DNA of 64,000 nucleotides from Flavipsychrobacter sp. (GCA_016787265.1 JAEUVF010000013.1:248001-312000), one strand, 5' to 3'. Positions 16,702-25,980 are shown, numbered from the stretch's first letter. The notes: generated by a model not told the origin, from the sequence alone. A program made the numbers and translations.

Positions 16702-16932
16702 ATGATGGCTGGAACAATCATTACAGTTAATAACAACGGATCACTGCGCGTAGAAGGTGATTTTGAAATCAGAGATAAGGATGGTAATCTTTATGACCTG
16801 GGCGGACGTACACTCGTGAGTATTTGTCGCTGTGGTATGTCTCAAAATAAACCATTCTGTGATGGCTCACACAAAGGTCATTTTGAACATGAGGCAAAAG
16901 CCTTTGCGCTGCCCCCTAAAAAAACGCCTTAA
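16702..16932 (+). CDS. CDGSH iron-sulfur domain protein
   Basis: 76 residues with the diagnostic C-x-C-x8-C-D-G-S-H pattern: Cys42, Cys44, Cys53 and His57 ligate a [2Fe-2S] cluster (CRCGMSQNKPFCDGSHKGHF). This is a single-domain bacterial CDGSH protein, cytoplasmic, of uncertain role in redox or iron-sulfur transfer. It could start at Met1 or Met2. A TATTTTAG box lies 15 bases upstream. Its last four bases overlap the convergent GH16 gene. Confidence 0.93.
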   Translation: MMAGTIITVNNNGSLRVEGDFEIRDKDGNLYDLGGRTLVSICRCGMSQNKPFCDGSHKGHFEHEAKAFALPPKKTP

Positions 16933-17711
16933 TGGGCTGCGGGTTGCGAAACCCGCACATAATCGACTTCCATGGATTGCGGAAAGATGCTGTCATCAAT
17001 GCCTTTCTGACCGCCCCAGGTACCACCAATAGCCAGGTTCAGGATGAGGTAGAAGGGTTGGTCAAATGGCCAGACCTCCGCTTCATCCTTTTCCTTTTTG
17101 AAGCTGAAAACGGTGTTGCCATCAATTTTAAAATGAATATGATTTTCCAGCCATTCGATGGCATATACATGAAAATCCTGCCAGTTCATCCGTAAGAGAT
17201 GCCCCTTTGTTTTCTGTGTGCCAATCATATGGTTATAGGCATCGGTATGCACACTGGTAAATACTGAATCCGGGTTGTAGCCAACAAATTCCATGATATC
17301 AATTTCCCCACTGGTTGGCCAGTCGCCATAGGCATCATCCGTAGGCAACATCCAGATTGCGGGCCAAACACCACGCCCCTTCGGCAGCCTGGCACGAATC
17401 TCAATGCGGCCATACCGCCAGTCTTTCTTTCCCCGGGTAACTAACCTGGCCGAGTGATATTTCCCATCCGCCGTTTTGTGCGCCGTAATAAAAAGCGATC
17501 CATTTCGGATACTCACGGTTTTAGGGTCAGCCCTGGTATAGATCTGCTTCTCCTGGTTACCCCAGCCATTTCCTCCAATATCATAGTCCCATTTGGAAGG
17601 GTCAGGTAATCCAGGTTGGGTGAACTCATCCGACCATACAAGTTTCCATTGTTGTGCAAGGGTCGCTTTTGATCCAAAAACGATAATCAGGAAAAAAAGA
17701 AACTGTTTCAT
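16929..17711 (-). CDS. Secreted glycoside hydrolase family 16, probable beta-glucanase
   Basis: 260 residues with a signal peptide (about 1-19, ending LAQQ) and one GH16 domain. The catalytic motif GEIDIMEFVGY gives nucleophile Glu136 and acid/base Glu141; WSDEF at 26-30 and GVWPAIWML at 114-122 are also family hallmarks. The EIDIME form, with a residue between Ile and Met-Glu, is that of laminarinase/agarase-like members, so beta-1,3- or mixed-linked glucan is the likely substrate. It probably acts outside the cell or in the periplasm. It shares a bidirectional terminator with sucC only in the sense that the hairpin lies upstream of it. Confidence 0.9.
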   Translation of the reverse strand: MKQFLFFLIIVFGSKATLAQQWKLVWSDEFTQPGLPDPSKWDYDIGGNGWGNQEKQIYTRADPKTVSIRNGSLFITAHKTADGKYHSARLVTRGKKDWRYGRIEIRARLPKGRGVWPAIWMLPTDDAYGDWPTSGEIDIMEFVGYNPDSVFTSVHTDAYNHMIGTQKTKGHLLRMNWQDFHVYAIEWLENHIHFKIDGNTVFSFKKEKDEAEVWPFDQPFYLILNLAIGGTWGGQKGIDDSIFPQSMEVDYVRVSQPAAH

Positions 17712-17722
17712 CTTTCTAAGAT

Positions 17723-17757
17723 AAAAAAAAGCCAGGAAACTATTTCCCTGGCTTTTG
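17723..17757 (-). terminator. Terminator hairpin downstream of sucC
   Basis: AAAAGCCAGG (17727-17736) pairs with CCTGGCTTTT (17747-17756), and on the minus strand the stem ends in a run of eight T (complement of 17723-17730). It lies just after the sucC stop and before the GH16 start on the same strand, so it separates the two transcripts. Confidence 0.85.
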
Positions 17758-17777
17758 TATTCGGTTATGCCTGATTG

Positions 17778-18995
17778 TTAGGCAGCAGTTACTGCTTTAT
17801 TTACCAAATCAGCAGCTTCGCTTAAAAGAATGGCGCTCTGAACTTTCAGTCCGCTTTCATCGATCAGCTTTTTAGCTTCTTCCGCATTGGTTCCCTGAAG
17901 GCGTACAATGATTGGTACTTCGATATTCCCCATGGTTTTATAAGCATCAATTACGCCCTGGGCCACCCGGTCGCAACGTACGATTCCTCCGAAGATATTG
18001 ATCAGGATCGCTTTTACTTTTGGATCTTTCAGGATGATGCGGAATCCTGCTTCTACGGTCTGCGCATTAGCTGTACCACCTACGTCCAGGAAGTTGGCAG
18101 GCTCACCGCCACTGAGTTTGATCATATCCATGGTAGCCATTGCCAGTCCGGCACCGTTCACCATACAGCCTACATTACCATCCAGTTTTACAAAGTTCAG
18201 GTTGAATTTGCCTGCTTCCACTTCAGTTGGATCTTCTTCTGACAAATCGCGCAGGTTGGCCAGTTCAGCGTGACGGGTAAGCGCATTGTCATCAATGTTC
18301 ATCTTACAATCCACCGCAATGATTTTTTCATCGGATGTTTTGAAAAGAGGATTGATTTCCAGCATGGCACAATCCAGTCCCACATATGCATTATACAAAT
18401 TCGTAACAAACTTCACGCAGTTTTTGAAAGCTTCACCACTCAGTCCCAGGTTAAAGGCGATCTTTCTAGCCTGGAATGCCTGCAACGGTCCGCCCGGGTG
18501 AACCCACTCCTTGAAAATTTTATCCGGTGTATTATGGGCCACTTCCTCAATATCCATTCCACCTTCTGTACTGTACATGATTACATTCTGACCTTTTGCA
18601 CGGTCTAACAGAATGGAGAGATAAAATTCTTTAATGGGATTGGGTCCTTCATAATAAACATCCTGGGCTACCAGCACTTTGTTTACCACTTTGCCGCCTT
18701 CCCCGGTTTGGATGGTCACCAAAGTACCGCCCAATATATTCTGTGCGATTTCTTTAACGGCTTCTGCGTTTTTTCCAACGGCTACCCCTCTTTGTTCAGT
18801 TCCGCGGATTTTTCCTTTACCACGACCGCCAGCATGGATCTGGGCTTTCACAACAGCAAACTTGCTGCCGTACTGTGTATGGATAGTGCGATAGGCTTCT
18901 TCTGCCTCAGCAGGGGTGCTGCAGGCGATGCCTTCCTGCACCGGCACCTGGTATTTCTTCAATAATTCCTTTGCTTGGTATTCGTGCAAGTTCAT
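17778..18995 (-). CDS. sucC: Succinyl-CoA synthetase (ADP-forming) beta subunit
   Basis: 405 residues. An ATP-grasp domain occupies the N-terminal half (NLHEYQAKELL at 2-12, GGRGKGKIRG around residue 57, CAMLEINPLF) and a CoA-ligase domain the C-terminal part (GNVGCMVNGAGLAMATMD, NIFGGIVRCD). It makes ATP from succinyl-CoA in the TCA cycle together with SucD, which is not encoded in this window. Length and motifs are normal. AAATTTTG four bases before the ATG suggests a leaderless message. Confidence 0.95.
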   Translation of the reverse strand: MNLHEYQAKELLKKYQVPVQEGIACSTPAEAEEAYRTIHTQYGSKFAVVKAQIHAGGRGKGKIRGTEQRGVAVGKNAEAVKEIAQNILGGTLVTIQTGEGGKVVNKVLVAQDVYYEGPNPIKEFYLSILLDRAKGQNVIMYSTEGGMDIEEVAHNTPDKIFKEWVHPGGPLQAFQARKIAFNLGLSGEAFKNCVKFVTNLYNAYVGLDCAMLEINPLFKTSDEKIIAVDCKMNIDDNALTRHAELANLRDLSEEDPTEVEAGKFNLNFVKLDGNVGCMVNGAGLAMATMDMIKLSGGEPANFLDVGGTANAQTVEAGFRIILKDPKVKAILINIFGGIVRCDRVAQGVIDAYKTMGNIEVPIIVRLQGTNAEEAKKLIDESGLKVQSAILLSEAADLVNKAVTAA

Positions 18996-18999
18996 ATAG

Positions 19000-19007
19000 C
19001 AAAATTT
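19000..19007 (-). promoter_or_regulatory. -7-like box four bases before sucC
   Basis: AAATTTTG on the minus strand fits TANNTTTG at seven of eight positions and is separated from the sucC ATG (18995) by four bases (CTAT). No good -33 TTG is visible at 19-21 bases. The placement equals that of the SRP RNA promoter relative to its 5' end. Confidence 0.35.
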
Positions 19008-19034
19008 GGGGCGAAGATAATAGAAACTGGGCTA

Positions 19035-19042
19035 TAATTTTG
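19035..19042 (+). promoter_or_regulatory. Exact -7 box four bases before the gene at 19047
   Basis: TAATTTTG is an exact TANNTTTG match and is followed by CCGC and ATG. A TTTG sits at 19005-19008, somewhat further upstream than the usual 19-21 bases. The arrangement predicts transcription starting at the A of the ATG. Confidence 0.5.
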
Positions 19043-19046
19043 CCGC

Positions 19047-19469
19047 ATGTCTGATTTTGAGCAGCTTATAGAAAATAACCTGGCGGCCTTACGAGCCGGG
19101 AAAGCCATACAGGTTCAGTGTCACAACTGGAATGGGATAGTGGCAAATGCCGCCTGGGATGCAGTTTTGGAGCCTTCGTTATGGCGGGAACTCCAAGAGC
19201 TGCAGACAATGGGTAGCCCTGTTTTGCTATTTGCTGATGAACGTCAGTTGGTTCAATACATCAGTGCCTACGATCTTACTGACACCGAAAAGCTGGAAGC
19301 GGGTGAATGGCTGGAAATGGACGGGCTTTTAGGGATTGCGGAGCAATGGCTGGGAAATGGTCAATCGGCACAAGTGAGCCTAGTCCAGGATCAGCATCTC
19401 TTTGCCCTGATTAAGCGTTTTCGCGCTCCGCTGGTGGGTTTCAGGCAGGCTGTTCTTCCGGATCATTAG
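19047..19469 (+). CDS. Conserved-looking cytoplasmic protein of unknown function
   Basis: 140 residues, acidic, without signal peptide or membrane segment. I recognise no family. The sequence has well-behaved secondary structure patterns (AWDAVLEPSLWRELQELQ; DERQLVQYISAYDLTDTEKLEAGEWLEM) and an ATG directly after a good promoter box, which supports a real gene. It diverges from sucC, and its last 29 bases overlap the convergent glycosyltransferase gene. Confidence 0.6.
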   Translation: MSDFEQLIENNLAALRAGKAIQVQCHNWNGIVANAAWDAVLEPSLWRELQELQTMGSPVLLFADERQLVQYISAYDLTDTEKLEAGEWLEMDGLLGIAEQWLGNGQSAQVSLVQDQHLFALIKRFRAPLVGFRQAVLPDH

Positions 19470-20289
19470 GGAACCGGTGCGTTCGCTCAATTCCGAAATC
19501 TGTCCAGGTTCTTTTCTCATCGGCCGTTGTTTTTCGGATACCTTTATTGAAATTGATATCCTTTGTATTCTTATAACCGCGGGAATGGTCGAGGTGGATG
19601 CAAATGGCACTATAACGGATCTGAATTCCCTTTATACCTTTATTCATCAGGCGTTCACCTAACTCACGGTCCAGTGCACCATAACGCATTCGTTCATCAT
19701 ATCCGTTAACCGCCAGGATATCGGCTTTCCAGCCGGAAACATTATGCCCGTTCCAGGTTGCTTTTGTAGGGGTAATGGCATTCATGAATTCAGCCATGCC
19801 ACCTTTTACAGCAATTTTGCTGTTTTTGAAGGAAGCCGGAAGCCCGTTTGCCTTGAGCCAGGATAGTTTGAAACAGTCCTGTGATAGGATATCATTTTTT
19901 GTTATGGCTTTTGAAATCGACAACGGGAGCATAAAATACCCTCCGGATAAAAAATGATCCTTTTCGCGGCGATCGGCATGCACTTGCAGGAAATCCTTTC
20001 TTGGGATACAATCCCCATCGGTAAAAACCAGGTAATTGGTGCGGGACGCGGTGATGGCCTTGTTCAGTATGGTGCATTTTCTGAACCCAATATCCTCGTG
20101 CCAGACATGTTGGATTGGATAGTTGACCAGCGCAGTCATTTTTTCCACCAGGGAGCGGGTCGGATCTCCCGAGCCATCATCGGCTATGACCACCTCAAAA
20201 TCACGGAAACTTTGCGCTTCAAATCCCCAGAGCACTTTCTCAAGCCATTCCGGAGAATTATAGGTGGTTATAATAACAGATAACTGCAT
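19441..20289 (-). CDS. Family 2 glycosyltransferase
   Basis: I start the protein at the ATG at 20289 (MQLSVIITTYNSPEWL), giving 282 residues; the frame stays open upstream to 20475, but those extra 62 residues have no family character and would run into the divergent gene. The GT-A fold motifs VIITTYN (4-10), VVIADDGSGD and FTDGDCIPRKDFL (DxD-like metal site) are present, and a C-terminal GALDRELGERLMNKG matches the galactosyltransferase-like C domain of this GT2 subgroup. It adds a sugar to a cell-surface glycan. TATCTTTG, an exact -7 box, is 20 bases upstream. Confidence 0.88.
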   Translation of the reverse strand: MQLSVIITTYNSPEWLEKVLWGFEAQSFRDFEVVIADDGSGDPTRSLVEKMTALVNYPIQHVWHEDIGFRKCTILNKAITASRTNYLVFTDGDCIPRKDFLQVHADRREKDHFLSGGYFMLPLSISKAITKNDILSQDCFKLSWLKANGLPASFKNSKIAVKGGMAEFMNAITPTKATWNGHNVSGWKADILAVNGYDERMRYGALDRELGERLMNKGIKGIQIRYSAICIHLDHSRGYKNTKDINFNKGIRKTTADEKRTWTDFGIERTHRFPNDPEEQPA

Positions 20290-20309
20290 ATTTGTGTAAC
20301 TCAAAAGGA

Positions 20310-20317
20310 CAAAGATA
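20310..20317 (-). promoter_or_regulatory. -7 box upstream of the minus-strand glycosyltransferase
   Basis: TATCTTTG on the minus strand is an exact TANNTTTG match placed 20 bases before the ATG at 20289. It lies inside the longer upstream reading frame and therefore supports the shorter start. Confidence 0.45.
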
Positions 20318-20325
20318 CGCCGCTT

Positions 20326-21267
20326 ATGCCAGTGATTTATACGATAGTGGTTACTTATAATGGAAAAAAATGGCTTAAGACCACACTGGATGCACTTAGT
20401 CGAAGTAGTATTACCACTCATATAATCGTGCTGGATAATGCTTCTACTGATGGAACGGTAGAGATAATAAAGCAATTTGAGAAGGTAGAACTTATTGAAC
20501 TGGATTCAAATCTGGGTTTTGGTGCTGCGAATAATATTGGTATCAGCCTTGCAATCAAAAGAGGGGCTGAATTTGTGTTTCTGTTGAACCAGGATGTTTA
20601 TGTTTTTGAAACAACGCTTGAACAATTAGTAGAGGAGCTAAAAAAATCACCCTTTGTAGGCGTACTCAGTCCTATACAACTGGCACCTGGGGGAAAGGAA
20701 CTGGATCGCACTTTTGCCAGATACCTGAAACGGGCAAGGAAAAAGATGAGTCCTGAAGGATGGATGAAAAATCTGGAAACAGGGAAAGTTCAATACCAGG
20801 TTCCGGTTCGCTTTGTCAATGCTGCAGCCTGGCTAATCCGGATGGATTGTATTCAAAAAACCGGACTTTTTCATCCTGTCTTTTATCACTATGGGGAAGA
20901 TAATAATTATGCAGCCCGGATTCAATACCATGGTTATCATTTGGCGGTTTTACCAACGGCAGCTGTAATACATGACCGCCCGCAGCAGCCTGGTGATCCG
21001 TTAAACGAATGGCGAAGAAAATTGCAAACCATACCCTTATACACACTATTGGATATACGTAAACCTGCCTGGCTGGCAAAATTTCTGGCAAAACGTAAAC
21101 TTAATCGCCTCATTAAAGCGATGCCTGCAACAGCTGATGTTTCCGATCAGGAACTCATCCGGCAAATGCTTTCGTGGTTCTCTGATAAAGCAGCTGAAGC
21201 TCAAACCATTCGGAAATATTGTGCTTCAGATCAACACCACACTTTTTCAAACCATCCCGGAGAATAA
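20326..21267 (+). CDS. Family 2 glycosyltransferase (rhamnosyltransferase-like)
   Basis: 313 residues. The GT2 motifs are IVVTYNGKKWL (7-17), VLDNASTDGTVE (35-46), NLGFGAANNIGI and FLLNQDVYVF (DxD-type site as NQDV). The order and the late FYHYGEDNNYAARIQYHGYH, with an ED acid/base pair, match the WbbL/rhamnosyltransferase branch. It is cytoplasmic or membrane-associated and likely builds a surface polysaccharide or lipid-linked glycan. It diverges from another GT2 gene and is followed after 72 bases by a GT4 gene, making a small glycan cluster. Confidence 0.88.
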   Translation: MPVIYTIVVTYNGKKWLKTTLDALSRSSITTHIIVLDNASTDGTVEIIKQFEKVELIELDSNLGFGAANNIGISLAIKRGAEFVFLLNQDVYVFETTLEQLVEELKKSPFVGVLSPIQLAPGGKELDRTFARYLKRARKKMSPEGWMKNLETGKVQYQVPVRFVNAAAWLIRMDCIQKTGLFHPVFYHYGEDNNYAARIQYHGYHLAVLPTAAVIHDRPQQPGDPLNEWRRKLQTIPLYTLLDIRKPAWLAKFLAKRKLNRLIKAMPATADVSDQELIRQMLSWFSDKAAEAQTIRKYCASDQHHTFSNHPGE

Positions 21268-21301
21268 CTGCATATATCCGATCGAATTTCCTGCAATCCT
21301 A

Positions 21302-21309
21302 TACATTTG
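21302..21309 (+). promoter_or_regulatory. -7 box upstream of the GT4 gene
   Basis: TACATTTG is an exact TANNTTTG match, 30 bases before the ATG at 21340. It overlaps the TTG at 21307 that would extend the frame, which argues for the ATG start. No clear -33 TTG is visible. Confidence 0.4.
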
Positions 21310-21339
21310 CAGGATTTTCGGCAAGTACAACCTTCACCC

Positions 21340-22464
21340 ATGCGAATTTGTATTACCCGCTCCCAACGTTCAACCTATTCGGAAACATTTATCAAACGCC
21401 AGATTGATGAACTCTCAAAACGTTGTGAGGTGCTTACGCTTCATTCCGGCAGGATGCCAGCCAGGGTAGAGGATGGCAGGAGGATCCATTCCCTTCCTTT
21501 TTGGATTGGCAACCTGGTGCTGAAAGCAATAACTGGGAACCGGAATAATTTTTTCAGCAATTACGGAATGAAAAAATTTCTTTTATCCAACCAGGTTGAA
21601 CTGGTTTTGGCTAATTATGGATTGTCTGCTGTACACATGGTGCCGGTTTGCAGGGAATTGAACATTCCGTTGATTCCGCATTTTCATGGATATGATGCCA
21701 CCCAGCATTCCGTACTTAAAAAATATGGTGCAGGCTATCGCCTCTTATTCGACTATGCTCCGGCCATTATTGCCGTTTCAAAAGTGATGAAGAAACAATT
21801 GGTTCAGCTTGGTGCACCAGAAGAAAAAGTGAAGATTATTCCCTATGGCATCCAGCTAAATCAATTTAACCCGGATCCTGCTCAAAAAGCAGCTTATCCG
21901 TTACTGCTCGCAGTTGGACGGTTTACAGAAAAAAAAGCGCCACAGGTAACGATTCGTGCTTTTTATGAAGTAGTCAGGGTGTTTCCAGAAGCAAAACTGG
22001 TTATGATTGGTGGGAGGGAAGAAGCTTTTGAGCAATGTCAGCAACTCGTTCGTGCCTTATCGATTGAGTCCTCTGTTGAGTTTCCTGGCATTTTGGCGCC
22101 AGATAAAATTGCAGACTATATGAAGCGGGCGCATCTTTTTGTACAGCATTCTGTTACAGCTACCAATGGAGACATGGAAGGCACCCCCAATTCAATTCTG
22201 GAAGCTGCAGCCAGCGGATTGCCCATTGTAAGTACACGTCATGGCGGAATCATGGATGCGGTGGTAGAAGGGGTAACCGGAATACTGGTGGACGAATGGG
22301 ATGAAAGAGGAATGGTGGAAGGAATCTTGCAGCTGTTACAAAATCCGAATCAAATGCGGGACATGGGTCAAAAAGCCAGATTCCATATGGAGCAACATTA
22401 TAGTATTGAACAACAAATTCAATCCTTATTTGATTTGATGCAATCAACCCTGAAAAAAGATTGA
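21340..22464 (+). CDS. Family 4 (GT-B) glycosyltransferase
   Basis: 374 residues from the ATG at 21340 (MRICITRSQRSTYSETFIKRQI); the in-frame TTG at 21307 adds only 11 residues and overlaps a promoter box. GT-B features are the N-terminal YSETFI phrase typical of colanic-acid-type GT4 enzymes, the acceptor-side PHFHGYDA, the C-domain LLAVGRFTEKKAPQ and the nucleotide-sugar site VTATNGDMEGTPNSILEAAASGLP, which contains the E-x7-E motif. It transfers a sugar from an NDP donor to a surface glycan. It ends eight bases before the convergent DUF1801 gene. Confidence 0.9.
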   Translation: MRICITRSQRSTYSETFIKRQIDELSKRCEVLTLHSGRMPARVEDGRRIHSLPFWIGNLVLKAITGNRNNFFSNYGMKKFLLSNQVELVLANYGLSAVHMVPVCRELNIPLIPHFHGYDATQHSVLKKYGAGYRLLFDYAPAIIAVSKVMKKQLVQLGAPEEKVKIIPYGIQLNQFNPDPAQKAAYPLLLAVGRFTEKKAPQVTIRAFYEVVRVFPEAKLVMIGGREEAFEQCQQLVRALSIESSVEFPGILAPDKIADYMKRAHLFVQHSVTATNGDMEGTPNSILEAAASGLPIVSTRHGGIMDAVVEGVTGILVDEWDERGMVEGILQLLQNPNQMRDMGQKARFHMEQHYSIEQQIQSLFDLMQSTLKKD

Positions 22465-22472
22465 TACAAGTG

Positions 22473-22937
22473 CTACTTTTTCTTTTTTAGCTGCCCTTCA
22501 TAGAGGCTGATCCAGTCCTTCGGACTCATTTTTGAAGCCAGTTCACCGATGAGATCCACAGGTACCTGGTCTGGTTTCTTAAAACGCATACAGCTTTTGC
22601 CCATGTCCAGTTTGTAGGGGTAACGAGTGGCAAACGCTTCCTGAAACCAACTAAGCAGTTGAGGATCTGCATAAATACCCATATGGTAAATGGCAATGTG
22701 GTTTTTTTGTGCTGCCAGGCTTAGAAAAGGCAGCGGCTGCCTGGAATCACAATGGTAACCTGCAGGATAAAGGGAATGCGGAACCACATAACTGATCATG
22801 CCATATTGCATACATTCCTGGAATCCTTTAGGGATATTTTTCTGAATACTTGCGCGTAATGCCAGCATAACAGGTCGTTTATCCTCCTGGAGTTCATTAA
22901 GATAATCGGAAACAGTAACAGCAGCAGAGCTGACCAT
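22473..22937 (-). CDS. DUF1801 domain protein
   Basis: 154 residues with a DUF1801 core (about 10-125): VSDYLNELQEDKRPVMLALRASIQK, then FQECMQYGMISYVVP and FLSLAAQKNHIAIYHMG, ending GKSCMRFKK. DUF1801 proteins are small cytoplasmic proteins with a frataxin-like fold and no established function. The gene diverges from the CCA-adding enzyme with 41 bases between. Confidence 0.85.
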   Translation of the reverse strand: MVSSAAVTVSDYLNELQEDKRPVMLALRASIQKNIPKGFQECMQYGMISYVVPHSLYPAGYHCDSRQPLPFLSLAAQKNHIAIYHMGIYADPQLLSWFQEAFATRYPYKLDMGKSCMRFKKPDQVPVDLIGELASKMSPKDWISLYEGQLKKKK

Positions 22938-22978
22938 GGTCTGAAATTTCCCCTTAAATTAAACTAATTTGCAGCCCG

Positions 22979-24397
22979 ATGGAAATTACCTGTTCAGCGA
23001 AAGAGTTGTTTGTTTTCAAAAAAATCGCACATGCAGCTGCAGATTTGGGATTGGAAACCTATGTGGTAGGGGGATTTGTTCGCGACAAATTATTAGGACG
23101 ACTCACAAAAGATGCGGATATCGTTTGCGTGGGCGATGGAATTGAACTGGCCCGTGCTGTAGCCCAGCGATTCAGTCCCGCTCCAAGTGTTGCTTTCTAT
23201 AAAAATTTTGGTACCGCAGCGCTGAAAATTGAGGAGTTTGATGTGGAGTTTGTTGGGGCACGAAAAGAGAGTTATCGCTACCACAGCAGAAATCCGGAAG
23301 TAGAACCGGGCACCCTGGAGGAAGATCAGTTACGGCGGGATTTTACTATAAATGCGATGGCTGTCAGTCTGAATGAGAAGGATTACGGGATTTTGATAGA
23401 TCCGTTTGAGGGCCGCAAAGACCTGGAAAATAAAATAATCCGAACCCCGCTGGAACCCGGGCAAACGTTCAGCGATGATCCCCTGCGCATGCTTCGTGCG
23501 ATACGCTTTGCTTCCCAGCTTGGTTTTACGATTGAAGAAACCACCTGGAAAGGAATTTGTTTGCATGTTGAACGAATCCGTATTATTTCACAGGAACGTA
23601 TAACCGAAGAATTAAATAAGATACTGCTAAGTGAAAAGCCTTCCATCGGACTTGACCTGTTGTACCAATCAGGGTTGCTTCATATCATATTTCCACCGAT
23701 GATAGATCTTGCAGGTGCAGAGTATATAGATGGAAAAGGGCATAAGGATAACTTTTATCATACCCTGCAGGTGGTGGATAATATTTCCGCTCATACAAGT
23801 GACCTCTGGCTTCGGTGGGCAGCCCTCTTACATGATATTGGAAAGCCGGCTACCAAAAAGTTTGAAGCTGGGCATGGCTGGACCTTTCATGGCCATGAAG
23901 TGGTGGGTGGACGAATGGTGCCGAGAATCTTTGCGAAACTGAAGCTGCCCCAAAATGAAAAGATGCGGTATGTAAGAAAACTGGTTGAGCTTCATTTAAG
24001 ACCTATCAGTCTGACCAAGGAAAATATAACAGACAGTGCCATTCGGCGTCTCCTGTTTGATGCTGGCGATGAAATAGAAGACCTGATGCTGTTGTGCGCT
24101 GCAGATATTACCTCGAAGAACAAATTCAAGGTCAAAAAGTATCTAAGTAATTTTGAACTGGTGAAACAACGGTTGCAGGAGGTGGAAGAGAGCGATCGTA
24201 TCCGGAACTGGCAACCGCCGATTTCAGGAGAACTTATTATGGATATTTTTGGCCTGGCGCCTGGTCGAATTGTTGGAGAAATAAAAAATGCAATTCGGGA
24301 AGCGATCCTGGATGGCGTGATTCCCAATACCTATGAGGCCGCGTATAACCTCATGGTGGATAAAGCGAAGGAATACAACCTTGAGCCAAAGCGGTAA
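22979..24397 (+). CDS. cca: CCA tRNA nucleotidyltransferase with HD domain
   Basis: 472 residues. The nucleotidyltransferase head has [10 protein letters not shown] (31-40) and the catalytic DAD (45-47), followed by [11 protein letters not shown] (118-128) and the [13 protein letters not shown] template motif (166-178). An HD domain follows, with LHDIGKP around His285-Asp286 and more histidines in FHGHEVVGG. The enzyme adds or repairs the 3' CCA of tRNA. Fusion to an HD domain is common in Bacteroidota. It is a single-gene unit with normal length. Confidence 0.92.
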   Translation: MEITCSAKELFVFKKIAHAAADLGLETYVVGGFVRDKLLGRLTKDADIVCVGDGIELARAVAQRFSPAPSVAFYKNFGTAALKIEEFDVEFVGARKESYRYHSRNPEVEPGTLEEDQLRRDFTINAMAVSLNEKDYGILIDPFEGRKDLENKIIRTPLEPGQTFSDDPLRMLRAIRFASQLGFTIEETTWKGICLHVERIRIISQERITEELNKILLSEKPSIGLDLLYQSGLLHIIFPPMIDLAGAEYIDGKGHKDNFYHTLQVVDNISAHTSDLWLRWAALLHDIGKPATKKFEAGHGWTFHGHEVVGGRMVPRIFAKLKLPQNEKMRYVRKLVELHLRPISLTKENITDSAIRRLLFDAGDEIEDLMLLCAADITSKNKFKVKKYLSNFELVKQRLQEVEESDRIRNWQPPISGELIMDIFGLAPGRIVGEIKNAIREAILDGVIPNTYEAAYNLMVDKAKEYNLEPKR

Positions 24398-24457
24398 AGC
24401 ATCCTTCATATTCAATAAAAGGTGCTATTTTAGGCCCGAAATCAACAGCAGGTATTT

Positions 24458-25024
24458 ATGGCAATTCTGAAGTTCAGGGTGTATTTTGAGGAAGATGACA
24501 GTATTTACCGGGATATTGCAATCCGGCATAAGCAACATTTCCTGGATCTGCACCAGGCTATTTTAAAGGCGTATGAATTTGATTCCAAACATGCGGCTAC
24601 TTTCTACCGCAGCAATGATAACTGGCAGCGTGGCAGGGAAATCTCTCTTGAAAAATATGACAAGCAGTACGTAGTTGAACCCTTGCTGATGGATGCTACC
24701 ACTATTGGTACGGAGATTTTTGATCCCAATCAGAAATTTATTTATCAGTATGATTTCAACCGCAACTGGACCTTTCTGGTAGAGCTGATCAATGTTTCGA
24801 AAGAAGAGAATCCGAAAATTGAATACCCGGCGTTGGTTCGAACAGAAGGGATCGCCCCATCACAATATGGAACAAAGGGACTGGTGGGTGATAAACTGGC
24901 AGAAATGGAGGAGAAATACGATCTCCAGTCCGGAGCAGAAGGATTCGGGACCGAAGGAGAGGGGGAAGACGATGAGAGCGATTCCTTAGGTGCTGAAGAA
25001 GAAAGCAGTGAAGAAGAATTTTAG
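24458..25024 (+). CDS. Plasmid pRiA4b ORF-3-like protein
   Basis: 188 residues. The core (about 1-115) carries the family pattern: KFRVYFEEDDSIYRDIAI, FLDLHQAILKAYEFDSKHAATFY, and YQYDFNRNWTFLVELI. This is the pRiA4b ORF-3/TnpR-passenger fold, often found outside mobile elements and of unknown function. The C-terminal 40 residues are a highly acidic, probably disordered tail (DDESDSLGAEEESSEEEF). It overlaps miaA by up to 35 bases, so the two are likely coupled; no transposase is nearby. Confidence 0.8.
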   Translation: MAILKFRVYFEEDDSIYRDIAIRHKQHFLDLHQAILKAYEFDSKHAATFYRSNDNWQRGREISLEKYDKQYVVEPLLMDATTIGTEIFDPNQKFIYQYDFNRNWTFLVELINVSKEENPKIEYPALVRTEGIAPSQYGTKGLVGDKLAEMEEKYDLQSGAEGFGTEGEGEDDESDSLGAEEESSEEEF

Positions 25025-25937
25025 TATAGTTATTGCTGGTCCCACTGCCGTTGGAAAAACAGCAATGGCCATCCGGGTGGCCCAGGCATTGAAAACCGAA
25101 ATTATTTCAGCTGATTCCCGTCAATGTTATCGTGAACTTTCCATCGGCGTAGCAAGGCCGGAAGAACAGGAACTGGCCACCGTTCCGCATCATTTTATTG
25201 CATCCCATTCTATTTTGGACGAGTGGAATGCAGCCCGTTATGCGAATTATGCGTTGGAATTGCTTCAACAGCTTTTTACAGTGCATACAACTGCTGTAAT
25301 AGTTGGAGGAACCGGTTTGTATATCAAGGCACTCACCGATGGCCTGGATCAATTACCAGTAATTGAACCCTTGCTTCGGCAAACCATTCAGGCGGAGTAT
25401 GGTCAGAAAGGATTGGAATGGTTGCAGCAGACGGTGAAAGAAAAGGACCCGCTCTATTATTCTACCGGAGAGATTCAGAATCCTCATCGGCTCCTGCGTG
25501 CATTGGAAGTTATATTGTCTACGGGCAGGAGTATCCGAAGTTTTCAAACCGGTCATACCCAGCCCCGATTTTTTCAAACCATTAAAATTGCGCTTGAATT
25601 GCCCAGGGAGGAGTTGGTGGAACGCATTAATAAACGGGTGGATCACATGATGCAAGCAGGTTTGCTGGAAGAAGTTAAATCGGTCTACAGCATGCTTTCC
25701 AATGAAGGGAAATCCTGGAAGTCTGTAACTGCACTGCAAACAGTTGGATACAAAGAACTTTTTATGTATCTGGAAGGGCAATTGTCAATGGATGAGGCTG
25801 TGGAAAAAATAAAACAACATACCAGGCAATATGCCAAACGCCAGATGACCTGGTTTAAAAAAGATACCGCATTTAAGTGGTACCATCCGGCTGATGAAGA
25901 AGCCATTCTGAATTACATACACCAGCAGATTTCATGA
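24990..25937 (+). CDS. miaA: tRNA dimethylallyltransferase
   Basis: 315 residues. The P-loop IAGPTAVGKTAMA is at about 15-27, the prenyl/tRNA-binding SADSRQCYRELSIGVARP follows, and GGTGLYIKAL and the C-terminal RQYAKRQMTWFKK (which holds the family's RQ-Y-KRQ-TW pattern) are present. It attaches a dimethylallyl group to A37 of UNN-decoding tRNAs. There is no ATG: GTG at 24990 or GTG at 25008 are the candidates; the second gives VKKNFSIV and shortens the overlap with the upstream gene from 35 to 17 bases. Confidence 0.93.
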   Translation: MLKKKAVKKNFSIVIAGPTAVGKTAMAIRVAQALKTEIISADSRQCYRELSIGVARPEEQELATVPHHFIASHSILDEWNAARYANYALELLQQLFTVHTTAVIVGGTGLYIKALTDGLDQLPVIEPLLRQTIQAEYGQKGLEWLQQTVKEKDPLYYSTGEIQNPHRLLRALEVILSTGRSIRSFQTGHTQPRFFQTIKIALELPREELVERINKRVDHMMQAGLLEEVKSVYSMLSNEGKSWKSVTALQTVGYKELFMYLEGQLSMDEAVEKIKQHTRQYAKRQMTWFKKDTAFKWYHPADEEAILNYIHQQIS

Positions 25938-25980
25938 TTTGATAATGCGGAAGAACGGACCAACTTGCTAATTTCCCGGC

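Noticed and set aside
20290..20475. 62-residue extension of the minus-strand GT2
   Set aside because: No GT2 homology pattern, and it covers a promoter box and the start of the divergent gene.
22612..22621. GTAGGGGTAA inside the DUF1801 gene
   Set aside because: Coding sequence on the opposite strand without a following GTTGTCG.
24458..25024. pRiA4b ORF-3-like gene as a mark of a mobile element
   Set aside because: No transposase, inverted repeats or target duplications nearby; the family is common on chromosomes.
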